From NCBI RefSeq assembly GCF_001584325.1, contig NZ_LSAZ01000002.1, forward strand, positions 151,011 to 215,010: a stretch of 64,000 bases of DNA, read 5' to 3'. Positions 41,201-46,907 of this stretch are shown here, one piece after another (position 1 is the first letter of the stretch; each line of letters opens with the position of its first letter). Made by a program: the position numbers and the translations under genes. The notes under the pieces were generated by a model. The model did not search any database, was not told where the DNA came from, and saw only the letters and a list, made by a program, of their open reading frames with translations. Source of the DNA: Bacillus nakamurai (GTDB taxonomy: Bacteria; Bacillota; Bacilli; Bacillales; Bacillaceae).

Positions 41201-41604
41201 TCGGGGCGCTGACACGGCAGCGATATGCGATATTAGTCGATTCAGAAGGCGGCTTCGTCATGCGCGACGATGCAAACGGGGGCGTCAAACGTCCCGTATC
41301 AAGCCTTTCAGGAGGGGAGACGTTCCTTACTTCGCTGTCGCTTGCGCTTGCATTGTCCGCTCAAATTCAGCTGCGGGGGCAATATCCGCTGCAATTCTTT
41401 TTCTTAGATGAAGGCTTCGGCACTCTTGACCAAGGATTATTGGATACCGTTGTCACCGCGCTTGAAAAGCTCCAATCAGACAATCTGTCTGTCGGGGTGA
41501 TCAGCCACGTGCAGGAGCTGAGGGCGCGGCTGCCGAAAAAACTCATCGTTCATCCGGCCGAGCCGAGCGGAAAAGGCACCCGTGTCACATTAGAGCTGAT
41601 GTAG
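38212..41604 (+). CDS. sbcC: Nuclease SbcCD subunit C (Rad50-like ATPase)
   Basis: SMC-like ATPase, 1130 residues. Walker A is FGPTGSGKSSILDAM at the N-terminus. Two long coiled coils (about residues 190-500 and 590-900) flank the zinc hook CPVC at residues 537-540. The ABC signature SSLSGGETFLTSLSLA and Walker B FFLDEGFGTLD are at the C-terminus. Long heptad stretches rich in Glu, Lys and Gln are obvious. It forms a complex with SbcD, with which it overlaps ATGA. Confidence 0.96.
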   Translation: MKPILLTIKGLHSFREEQTIDFAGLSGAGVFGIFGPTGSGKSSILDAMTLALYGKVERAANNTHGILNHAEDQLAVSFTFALQANHRISYKVERVFKRTDETKVKTALCRLIEIKEEQTVLADKANEVNKKVEELLGLTIDDFTRAVVLPQGKFAEFLSLKGTERRHMLQRLFNLEQYGDRLVKRLRRRAQEAAAKKNEMLAEQSGLGDAGEEALQQAEQQFQEAKERLEAAEKKRAQAKERHQDHQEIWNLQTEKNEYERQQSGLDEKRPHIIALTNRLAEAESAAALEPYADRYREAVRQNERAIREHELAERQLAAETALFDQKNEAYEKWRAHKAEQEPKLLKEQELYARLLETEQKLTEAKKEAAKTKAERSKKEEEFEAASKQLIAVKDRLTRGQERQNELKEQLKTVQVTADERKKCQTAAQLALGIQQTKEQITKEKANLERQTKSLEKLNDEHKALAAKAKTEEEEIIRAYQTVQAVYHMVCETEKSIKAASERANETQTELRIRREEARTAALTKELSEKLIEGKPCPVCGSTHHDRTQSAHETYTPDTDTQEHLQQIEALLGEAASLSQEVLTAKVTLEEQSGRFIEECPFLQTAQVPELEAASSIHGLPLDEAFGAVRLEWKQMKQDLLSVKMKVTKLISAYQNTVKQAEQLNERIRYEEKEAERLRESLEELQSLSENRLRQYNEACGDVPLNQIDKRQASIEEKDQQAEECEKRIERSIAFLKEHEEEKEQLQEKCHQLERERLELHYASERLRQVIEGYENELGTSAEGTPIAAKLEAVQSELKLLKTKEQTLFDELKQAQQSLNEAKGRASGSDISLRDAKAALEKAEKDWRERSKDTVFTEAADVKKSLLPQEQSEQIKKEIDEFQDRTKQLIANIRRVTDKLAERQVTQEEWTETVSLLQQAEAEFGAAMEEKGAQAKAFTVMKEQHKRFKEIEAELKSWQTHIDRLDKLQSVCKGNTFVEFLAEEQLESVARDASARLGALTRQRYAILVDSEGGFVMRDDANGGVKRPVSSLSGGETFLTSLSLALALSAQIQLRGQYPLQFFFLDEGFGTLDQGLLDTVVTALEKLQSDNLSVGVISHVQELRARLPKKLIVHPAEPSGKGTRVTLELM

Positions 41605-41616
41605 AAAAGGAAAAAG

Positions 41617-41721
41617 ATGGCGAAACCTGCCGAGGGACATGTGAATGATGCGGCGCCGTCATGTGCGGCTGACAAACAAGCGGAAGAACACAAAACAATC
41701 ATTGCTAACATAGTTTCCTAA
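41617..41721 (+). CDS. Possible 34-residue ORF, may be a remnant at the yisB position
   Basis: An ATG preceded by AAAGGAAAAAG opens a 34-codon frame just 12 bases after sbcC. B. subtilis has yisB (a small HNH-type protein) at this place. The first residues MAKP could be the old start of such a gene, but I see no HNH motif, and the frame may be meaningless. Confidence 0.25.
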   Translation: MAKPAEGHVNDAAPSCAADKQAEEHKTIIANIVS

Positions 41722-41781
41722 CAAAGTTCGGCATAAAAATTACATCGTTCAAACATAATTTTTATTTTAGAAGGGAGCAAT

Positions 41782-42153
41782 ATGGACGTTTTTAAAGAAT
41801 ATTTAGCAAATATTGATCATACGGAACACCGGGCTCGGACGGAAAAAGTTTTGGTCTGGATAACCAAGGAATTTCCAAACTTAATGCCGGCAATTAAGTG
41901 GAACCAGCCTATGTTTACCGATCATGGTACATTTATTATTGGCTTTAGCGTATCCAAAAATCATTTGGCTGTTTCCCCTGAAAGGGCAGGGATCATTCAT
42001 TTTTCTGATGATATAGTGCAGGCTGGCTATGAGCATACCAAGCAGTTGGTACGCATCCCGTGGGATCGTCCGATTGATTTCTCATTACTTAAGAAAATGA
42101 TCGAGTTTAATATGGTAGATAAGGCAGACTGTTCAACTTTTTGGCGGAAATAA
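41782..42153 (+). CDS. fra: Frataxin-like iron chaperone Fra (YdhG), DUF1801
   Basis: A 123-residue cytosolic protein with the DUF1801 fold. The core IKWNQPMFTDHGTFIIGFSV and the C-terminus MVDKADCSTFWRK agree closely with YdhG, which I recall as the frataxin-like protein Fra that delivers iron for Fe-S and heme synthesis. The ATG follows AAGGGAG. In B. subtilis 168 ydhG is elsewhere; here it occupies the spot of yisB, so this is either a relocated or an additional copy. Confidence 0.82.
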   Translation: MDVFKEYLANIDHTEHRARTEKVLVWITKEFPNLMPAIKWNQPMFTDHGTFIIGFSVSKNHLAVSPERAGIIHFSDDIVQAGYEHTKQLVRIPWDRPIDFSLLKKMIEFNMVDKADCSTFWRK

Positions 42154-42164
42154 AAAAAGGGGTT

Positions 42165-42445
42165 AAATGTGCTTCTAAGCCTTTCAAGAAGGCGAGAGAG
42201 CCCCGTATGGTTGCGGACCGCAGGGAGAATAAGGAGTTGACAGACTCATTGCACCAGTCCCTTTTGGCACCTGACGCCTAAGGAAGAAGGCGGGACATTC
42301 TTTCGGCTGCGATGCTTTGCATCCCCTGCCATAAACAGGATCAAGCCCTGTATACGAATCAGGAGCCGGCAGTCAGGCTTTCGGGGTTGACGAATTGCGG
42401 CGTGATCCGAAACTCGCCCGATTGTGAACTGGATCAGAAACCAGC
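42165..42445 (+). ncRNA. Candidate large structured RNA (HEARO/omega-RNA-like), no coding sequence
   Basis: About 280 bases between fra and gerPF hold no credible gene but many helices when read on the plus strand. They are GCCTT/AAGGC (42179-42193), GTCCC/GGGAC (42257-61 with 42292-96) enclosing GCC/GGC, GATGC/GCATC (42311-42323), ACAGG/CCTGT (42335-42351), GCCG/CGGC (42365-68 with 42398-401) enclosing a GTCA/TTGAC hairpin with TTCG loop, and TGATCC/GGATCA (42403-08 with 42431-36). The conserved-looking GCGGACCGCAGGGAG at 42213-42227 and the overall design recall HEARO (omega) RNAs of IscB elements, but no iscB is present. That assignment is an unverified impression; the density of helices is directly visible. 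Confidence 0.45.
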
Positions 42446-42501
42446 CTCCCGGAAAAGCTTGTGAAAACAAAAAAACCAAATGAACGAAAAAACTGAACAC
42501 C

Positions 42502-42537
42502 AAAAAGCAGCCCTCTCCATATAGAGCGGCTGCTTTT
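42502..42537. terminator. Terminator at the end of the gerP operon
   Basis: Stem AAAAGCAGCC / GGCTGCTTTT enclosing a second short CTCT/AGAG stem, with T-runs on both sides. It ends gerPF on the minus strand and could also end plus-strand transcription from the structured block. Confidence 0.88.
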
Positions 42538-42755
42538 CATGCATTTCCAACCATATCCTGATCGTTGACATCGGGGTCTATATAGTTTGTCGCATTGACA
42601 ACGTTGTTTAATAACAGGAAATCTCCGGTGTTGCCTGCTCCCGAACCGAGCGCAGATTTAGAAGAGCTTTTTGGAGAAAGGTAAAAGGAATCACCAAAGT
42701 TTACGACTCCGCCCGATATGGAATTGATAGCTATAGGTCCGGTAATTGCTGGCAT
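42537..42755 (-). CDS. gerPF: Spore germination protein GerPF
   Basis: A 72-residue protein, last gene of the gerP operon. It resembles GerPA (MPAITGPIAINSISGGVVNF against [20 protein letters not shown]), with the shared C-terminal NATNYIDPDVNDQDMVGNA. GerP proteins help germinants pass the spore coat and inner layers. The ATG follows AAAGGGTGTC; three extra codons upstream are not needed. Confidence 0.93.
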   Translation of the reverse strand: MPAITGPIAINSISGGVVNFGDSFYLSPKSSSKSALGSGAGNTGDFLLLNNVVNATNYIDPDVNDQDMVGNA

Positions 42756-42794
42756 AAACGACACCCTTTATAGAAGTCTCACCGTCATTATATG

Positions 42795-43190
42795 TCAGCT
42801 CCGTGATGATTGTGAGTTTGGCGACTCAATCTGCCTAATATGCTTAAGTCTCGAATCCCCGAGCACAACTGACGCTGAGCCGGCCTGAAACACAGAAGAG
42901 GTCGACAACCCCTGAACTTTGACACTCCTGACTTGAATAGAAGGCATTTCGTGGCAGAAAGCGCTTTGGACGCCTGTTTCCGGAAGCGGCATCACGGCCG
43001 GCTGCTGAAAGACTTGGTATTCTTTTTTGTGAAAATTTCCTTCATCGTCTCTATATGTTGCAATTGGACGCTGCACGGCGAATACTTTCGTTTTCATATC
43101 AATTTCATTTGTGTCTCCGGCTTGAAAGACACTTGCAATCCCGATTGCATTGACCTTGGCGAGCCTGAGGCGTGAAATTCGCTTTAACAT
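42795..43190 (-). CDS. gerPE: Spore germination protein GerPE
   Basis: A 131-residue operon member recognised by its N-terminus [21 protein letters not shown] and by a second similar repeat [17 protein letters not shown]. The repeats suggest an internal duplication of the SxxxVFQAG unit also found in GerPB and GerPD. Its ATG overlaps the gerPD stop codon by one base (TAATG). Confidence 0.9.
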   Translation of the reverse strand: MLKRISRLRLAKVNAIGIASVFQAGDTNEIDMKTKVFAVQRPIATYRDDEGNFHKKEYQVFQQPAVMPLPETGVQSAFCHEMPSIQVRSVKVQGLSTSSVFQAGSASVVLGDSRLKHIRQIESPNSQSSRS

Positions 43191-43366
43191 TATTCAGGAG
43201 ACAGCGGGATTACAGGCCCGATAATGAGAGATTCCGGCGGCGTGTCAAAAATCGAAGACAAGTAGACTGAATCCGTATCACCGATTAATAATAGGGAGGA
43301 ACTCGATACCCCGGCAGAATGGATGTCGCCGACTTCGATATGCCGGTTAATAACCGTAAAAATCAT
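43190..43366 (-). CDS. gerPD: Spore germination protein GerPD
   Basis: A 58-residue protein that I translated by hand: it begins [20 protein letters not shown] and ends [11 protein letters not shown]. It contains the family unit [17 protein letters not shown]. It overlaps gerPC by four bases (ATGA) and gerPE by one, so the whole operon is tightly packed. Confidence 0.93.
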   Translation of the reverse strand: MIFTVINRHIEVGDIHSAGVSSSSLLLIGDTDSVYLSSIFDTPPESLIIGPVIPLSPE

Positions 43367-43980
43367 GATGGATCATCACCTTTCATTTCACCAGGTATGT
43401 GTTTAATAAAATGCTCGACTGCCCTTACGATATCCCGCTTGACGTGTTCAGCGATTTGCTCGGCATATTGCGCGGGCTGCATGTTTTCTTCTTTTTTTAC
43501 ATGTGACATGTAATATTGAATCCGGCTGTCCATCTGTTTTCTGATATCTTCTATAATGTGATATTTGTTTGTTTCGTCAAGCCTGCTTTCATAGTGCTGT
43601 TCGAGCTGTTCTAGCAGAAGGGGGATTTCTTCATTCAAGTACATATCAACATTCTGGCGGATTTGCTGCATTTGCTGGCCCGCCTGTTCCTGCTGCATCA
43701 TTCCGACCTGCGGAGATGTCTGGCTGACTTCGAAATTTTGCACGGCGTTCGGATCAGTCGGATTCAGCCCGATATTCAGCGTACCTTCGAGCCGTTCAAT
43801 CTTTAGCTGGTCAAATTTATACTCCAGCCGCTCGATCGTTGTGGAGGGCCGCTGTTTCATCGTGGACATTTCATTTTGAAACTCTTTCAGCTGCCTTTCG
43901 AGCTCCTGAATTTGCAGCGCCTGCTGCTGGACGAAGGAATTTAAATTCTGCAAGTAGGATGAAACGGATTGGTCATACAT
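43363..43980 (-). CDS. gerPC: Spore germination protein GerPC
   Basis: A 205-residue protein with a coiled-coil N-terminal third (QQQALQIQELERQLKEFQNE) followed by a hydrophilic Gln-rich region (MMQQEQAGQQMQQIRQN) and a helical C-terminus. I start at the ATG preceded by GAGGTGAATGTA; an in-frame GTG three codons earlier overlaps that ribosome site. Role as for the rest of the operon: spore permeability to germinants. Confidence 0.92.
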   Translation of the reverse strand: MYDQSVSSYLQNLNSFVQQQALQIQELERQLKEFQNEMSTMKQRPSTTIERLEYKFDQLKIERLEGTLNIGLNPTDPNAVQNFEVSQTSPQVGMMQQEQAGQQMQQIRQNVDMYLNEEIPLLLEQLEQHYESRLDETNKYHIIEDIRKQMDSRIQYYMSHVKKEENMQPAQYAEQIAEHVKRDIVRAVEHFIKHIPGEMKGDDPS

Positions 43981-44013
43981 TACATTCACCTCGCATGTGT
44001 TTTCCTTCTGTAA

Positions 44014-44247
44014 TTACCGGCTTGAAGACCGAAGCGGCACAAGTGCCGGCGTACCCTCACCCTCCGAAACGGTTACAGGCTGCCCCGCGCTGACGGCCGG
44101 CGCTGGTTCAACATAACTTCCCGTATTATACAGGTTAGAAAGCGATTTGATAGAACCGGCGCTTCCAATTTGCAGAATGGAGGAGTTACTGACAGATTCA
44201 ACACGCATGTAATTGATTTGGATCGTTTGATTGACGTAAAAATTCAT
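44014..44247 (-). CDS. gerPB: Spore germination protein GerPB
   Basis: A 77-residue protein starting MNFYVNQTIQINYMRVESVS, with the family unit NSSILQIGSAGSIKSLSNLYNT (core SSILQIGSAGSIK) and a Pro/Ser-rich tail. An AGGAGGC ribosome site precedes the ATG. Second gene of the operon. Confidence 0.93.
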   Translation of the reverse strand: MNFYVNQTIQINYMRVESVSNSSILQIGSAGSIKSLSNLYNTGSYVEPAPAVSAGQPVTVSEGEGTPALVPLRSSSR

Positions 44248-44259
44248 GTTTAGGCCTCC

Positions 44260-44481
44260 TTATGCATTTCCTGCCATTGGCTGATCGATTACATCATTAT
44301 CGTACACATTCGTTGTGTTTCTGTAATTCGTCAGTGTAAGATTGTCTCCGGTATTGAAGCTGCCCGCTCCGGCAAATGTCTTAACCTCGCTTTTGGGAGA
44401 AATGGTGATGCAGTCGCCTATATGCACGACTCCGCTCGTACCGACGGCATTAATTTTAAACGCTCCGACAATTGCGGGCAT
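44260..44481 (-). CDS. gerPA: Spore germination protein GerPA
   Basis: A 73-residue protein and first gene of gerPABCDEF. The sequence [20 protein letters not shown] and the ending DQPMAGNA define the GerPA/GerPF family. AAAAGGATGTG precedes the start; the longer frame is not supported. A SigK-type promoter lies about 70 bases upstream. Confidence 0.94.
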   Translation of the reverse strand: MPAIVGAFKINAVGTSGVVHIGDCITISPKSEVKTFAGAGSFNTGDNLTLTNYRNTTNVYDNDVIDQPMAGNA

Positions 44482-44553
44482 ACGAGCACATCCTTTTCGT
44501 GAAGGTGTTGGAAAATTGCACATCAGGAGCTTACTTGGGCTGCCTGCCTAAAA

Positions 44554-44580
44554 TAGCTTATGACAAACGCACATTTTTGT
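44554..44580 (-). promoter_or_regulatory. SigK-type promoter of gerP
   Basis: On the minus strand, AC is followed after 16 bases by CATAAGCTA, matching the SigK pattern (AC; CATA-N3-TA). gerP is known to be expressed late in the mother cell, which agrees. Confidence 0.75.
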
Positions 44581-44646
44581 GAGAGGAAAAAATCGGCGGG
44601 CGCAAAAAACACCAGTGACACACTGCCGCCGATGTTAAACAGCGCT

Positions 44647-44859
44647 TCATTGCGCCTCACTTGTGCATTTGCATTCATACATACTGCACAACGTATGTGT
44701 TTGCTGTTTTTTTGAAACATATATCATGTGTAAGAGAGACCATCTCTTTATCAATTTTTCATGCAGCTTGTAAATGGCCCGCGCCTTATTGAGGAAACCG
44801 GATTGCGGGATCATGATGTCTGATGGTGACGGGGCTTTGATCCGTGTATTTGTTTTCAT
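44647..44859 (-). CDS. Small ORF of unknown function between yisI and gerPA
   Basis: A 70-residue basic protein starting MKTNTRIKAPSPSDIMIPQS, with three cysteines in the C-terminal CSMYECKC. A good AAGGAG lies nine bases before the ATG, and the frame follows yisI by about 30 bases in the same direction. I recognise no family. The SigK promoter of gerP lies downstream of it, so it is not in the gerP operon. It could be a strain-specific gene or chance. Confidence 0.4.
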   Translation of the reverse strand: MKTNTRIKAPSPSDIMIPQSGFLNKARAIYKLHEKLIKRWSLLHMIYVSKKQQTHTLCSMYECKCTSEAQ

Positions 44860-44889
44860 AGGGCTGGCTCCTTCATGGTTTTTTGGGGC

Positions 44890-45087
44890 TTACAGCTGAA
44901 TCAATCTGTCTGAACCGCCGGACTCCCCGGTGTCTTTGGCTTGTTCACATTGGATAAGCTCAGCACGGCATCCGTTTAAGAGGATGTCCAGCTCTTGGCT
45001 GCACCGGATGGTCTCTGTCGCATTGATTCCGAATTTTTGTGCTGTTTCGAATAAGGTCAATCTCATTTCTTCAATTTTTCTGTTCAT
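44890..45087 (-). CDS. yisI: Spo0E-like aspartyl-phosphate phosphatase YisI
   Basis: A 65-residue member of the Spo0E family, which dephosphorylates Spo0A-P and so delays sporulation. The signature SQELD is in IRCSQELDILLN, and the N-terminal helix MNRKIEEMRLTLFETAQKFG is typical. It is slightly longer than B. subtilis YisI, with a polar tail (DTGESGGSDRL). Confidence 0.88.
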   Translation of the reverse strand: MNRKIEEMRLTLFETAQKFGINATETIRCSQELDILLNGCRAELIQCEQAKDTGESGGSDRLIQL

Positions 45088-45292
45088 CGTGTGATCTCCA
45101 ATTCTCGATTATTTTGGAAAACATAGGATGATGATAGTATAACCTATTTTGTCCGAGAAGGTTTTATTTCGTCAATATGACTAAAAAAGTGACAATATTT
45201 GATACTCTTTTACCGTGATGAAAAAAGGATTTCCGTCCTTGGAGAAAGAATAGGTAGAGGAACGGCAGATTTAAAAATGATGGGGGATTAAC

Positions 45293-46198
45293 ATGAAATT
45301 TGCGACAGGGGAACTGAACAACCGAAAGTTTGTCGGTCTGATCATTGATGATGACAAAATCTTAGATTTGCAAAAGGCTGAAAAAAGACTGTTTGAACTT
45401 GAGACGATTCCGGGTTCGCTGATGGAATGTATTAAAAAAGGAGATAAGTTTGCCGCGCATGCCCGGCAGCTTGCAGAATGGGCGAAAAAACCGAATGATG
45501 AGTCCGGGTCATTTATGTATGCGCTGTCTGACGTGAAGCTTTGTGCGCCTATCCCCAGACCTTCAAAGAATGTGATCTGCATCGGGAAAAATTATCGGGA
45601 TCACGCCATTGAAATGGGAAGTGAAGCGGATATTCCGGAGCACCCCATGGTATTTACCAAGTCGCCGACAACCGTTATCGGACACGGCGATACAGTCAAA
45701 AGCCACGCCGGCGTAACGGAGCAGCTTGATTATGAGGGAGAGCTCGCGGTCGTCATTTCAAAAACCGGATCGCACATTTCCAAAGAAGAAGCGCACGATT
45801 ATATATTCGGATACACCATTGTAAACGATATTACTGCTCGGGATCTGCAAAAAAAGCATAAACAGTTTTTCATCGGCAAAAGCCTTGATACGACGTGTCC
45901 TATGGGTCCGGTCATTGTACATAAGTCCGCGGTAAGCGATCCGCAAAGCCTTAAGGTCGAGACGCGGGTAAACGGGGAGCTGCGCCAATCCGGTTCGGCA
46001 GGCGACATGATTTTTCCGATTGCGGAATTGATTGAGACGCTTTCAAAAGGAATGACGCTTGAAGCAGGAGATATTATTGCGACGGGAACACCGTCCGGCG
46101 TCGGCAAAGGCTTTCACCCGCCGAAATTTCTGAAACCGGGCGATCGCATTGACATTACGATTGAGCCGATCGGCACGCTGTCGAATCAAATCGGATAA
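45293..46198 (+). CDS. yisK: Fumarylacetoacetate-hydrolase-family protein YisK
   Basis: A 301-residue FAH-superfamily enzyme. The metal-binding acidic residues are in TEQLDYEGELAVVI and VNDITARDLQKKH. GTPSGVGKGFHPPKFLKPGD (core GTPSGVGKG) closes the active site. B. subtilis YisK has oxaloacetate decarboxylase activity and also interacts with the cell-shape protein Mbl, as I recall. GGGGGATTAAC precedes the ATG. It is transcribed singly. Confidence 0.92.
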   Translation: MKFATGELNNRKFVGLIIDDDKILDLQKAEKRLFELETIPGSLMECIKKGDKFAAHARQLAEWAKKPNDESGSFMYALSDVKLCAPIPRPSKNVICIGKNYRDHAIEMGSEADIPEHPMVFTKSPTTVIGHGDTVKSHAGVTEQLDYEGELAVVISKTGSHISKEEAHDYIFGYTIVNDITARDLQKKHKQFFIGKSLDTTCPMGPVIVHKSAVSDPQSLKVETRVNGELRQSGSAGDMIFPIAELIETLSKGMTLEAGDIIATGTPSGVGKGFHPPKFLKPGDRIDITIEPIGTLSNQIG

Positions 46199-46290
46199 TT
46201 GTGTGTCTTTCTGCGATTGATAATGCTCCTTGCGGCTTGTTGTGGTACCATAAGTGAGGCAGATTGATCTGATAGGGGGAATTGAAAATT

Positions 46291-46647
46291 ATGACACATT
46301 GGCATATTACATCATGGGTCATTGCGCTTATTCTGGTATTTGTCAGCTACGGGCTGTACGGTTCCGGAAAAGCGAAGGGCGCGAAAATCACGCATATGAT
46401 TCTGCGCTTATTCTATATTATTATTATTTTGACCGGCGCTGAGCTGTTTGTCCGTTTTGCTAACTGGAACGGAGAATACGCCGGCAAAATGCTGCTCGGC
46501 ATCATTACTATCGGCCTGATGGAAATGCTTCTGATCCGCAAGAAGAAAGCCAAGTCGACTGCGGGCATGTGGATCGGTTTTATCATCATTCTCGTCCTGA
46601 CGGTTTTACTCGGCCTGCATTTGCCGATCGGCTTTCACTTATTTTAA
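46291..46647 (+). CDS. yisL: UPF0344 membrane protein YisL
   Basis: A 118-residue protein with four transmembrane helices and unknown function. Its start MTHWHITSWVIALILVFVSY and length match YisL. I rejected an in-frame TTG three codons earlier because it touches the GGGGGA ribosome site. A terminator follows. Confidence 0.9.
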   Translation: MTHWHITSWVIALILVFVSYGLYGSGKAKGAKITHMILRLFYIIIILTGAELFVRFANWNGEYAGKMLLGIITIGLMEMLLIRKKKAKSTAGMWIGFIIILVLTVLLGLHLPIGFHLF

Positions 46648-46663
46648 TCGATGATGTTGATGA

Positions 46664-46689
46664 CCCGGATGTGAAATCCGGGTTTTTTA
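46664..46689 (+). terminator. Terminator of yisL
   Basis: Stem CCCGGAT / ATCCGGG with GTGAA loop, followed by six T. Confidence 0.85.
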
Positions 46690-46907
46690 TTTGCACCTTA
46701 AAGTTTCACTTTATTGGCAGGTTATCCCTTTCTTTTATCCGCAGCAATAACATGACTAAATGGGATGAAAGCGCAGTAAATGGGTGCTGGGTCGTTCTAA
46801 TTGATTTCCAGTTATTTTAACATCACCTTAAATCTTCCTTTACTGGGTATCGGTTTCTTTTGGATTGTGCTACTCTTCAAGAGAATCAAAGGATAGGGGG
46901 ATTTGAG

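Noticed and set aside
38215..41604. Long repeats and coiled-coil-derived antisense frames inside sbcC
   Set aside because: They arise from Glu/Lys/Gln-rich codons of the coiled coils and have no independent support.
42237..42242. TTGACA inside the structured block as a promoter
   Set aside because: No -10 element at the right distance. It is probably the loop of a GAGT/ACTC hairpin.
42246..42503. 85-codon minus-strand frame antisense to the structured block
   Set aside because: It has no ribosome site and no family resemblance, and its sequence is explained by the helices of the RNA candidate. It ends at the gerP terminator.
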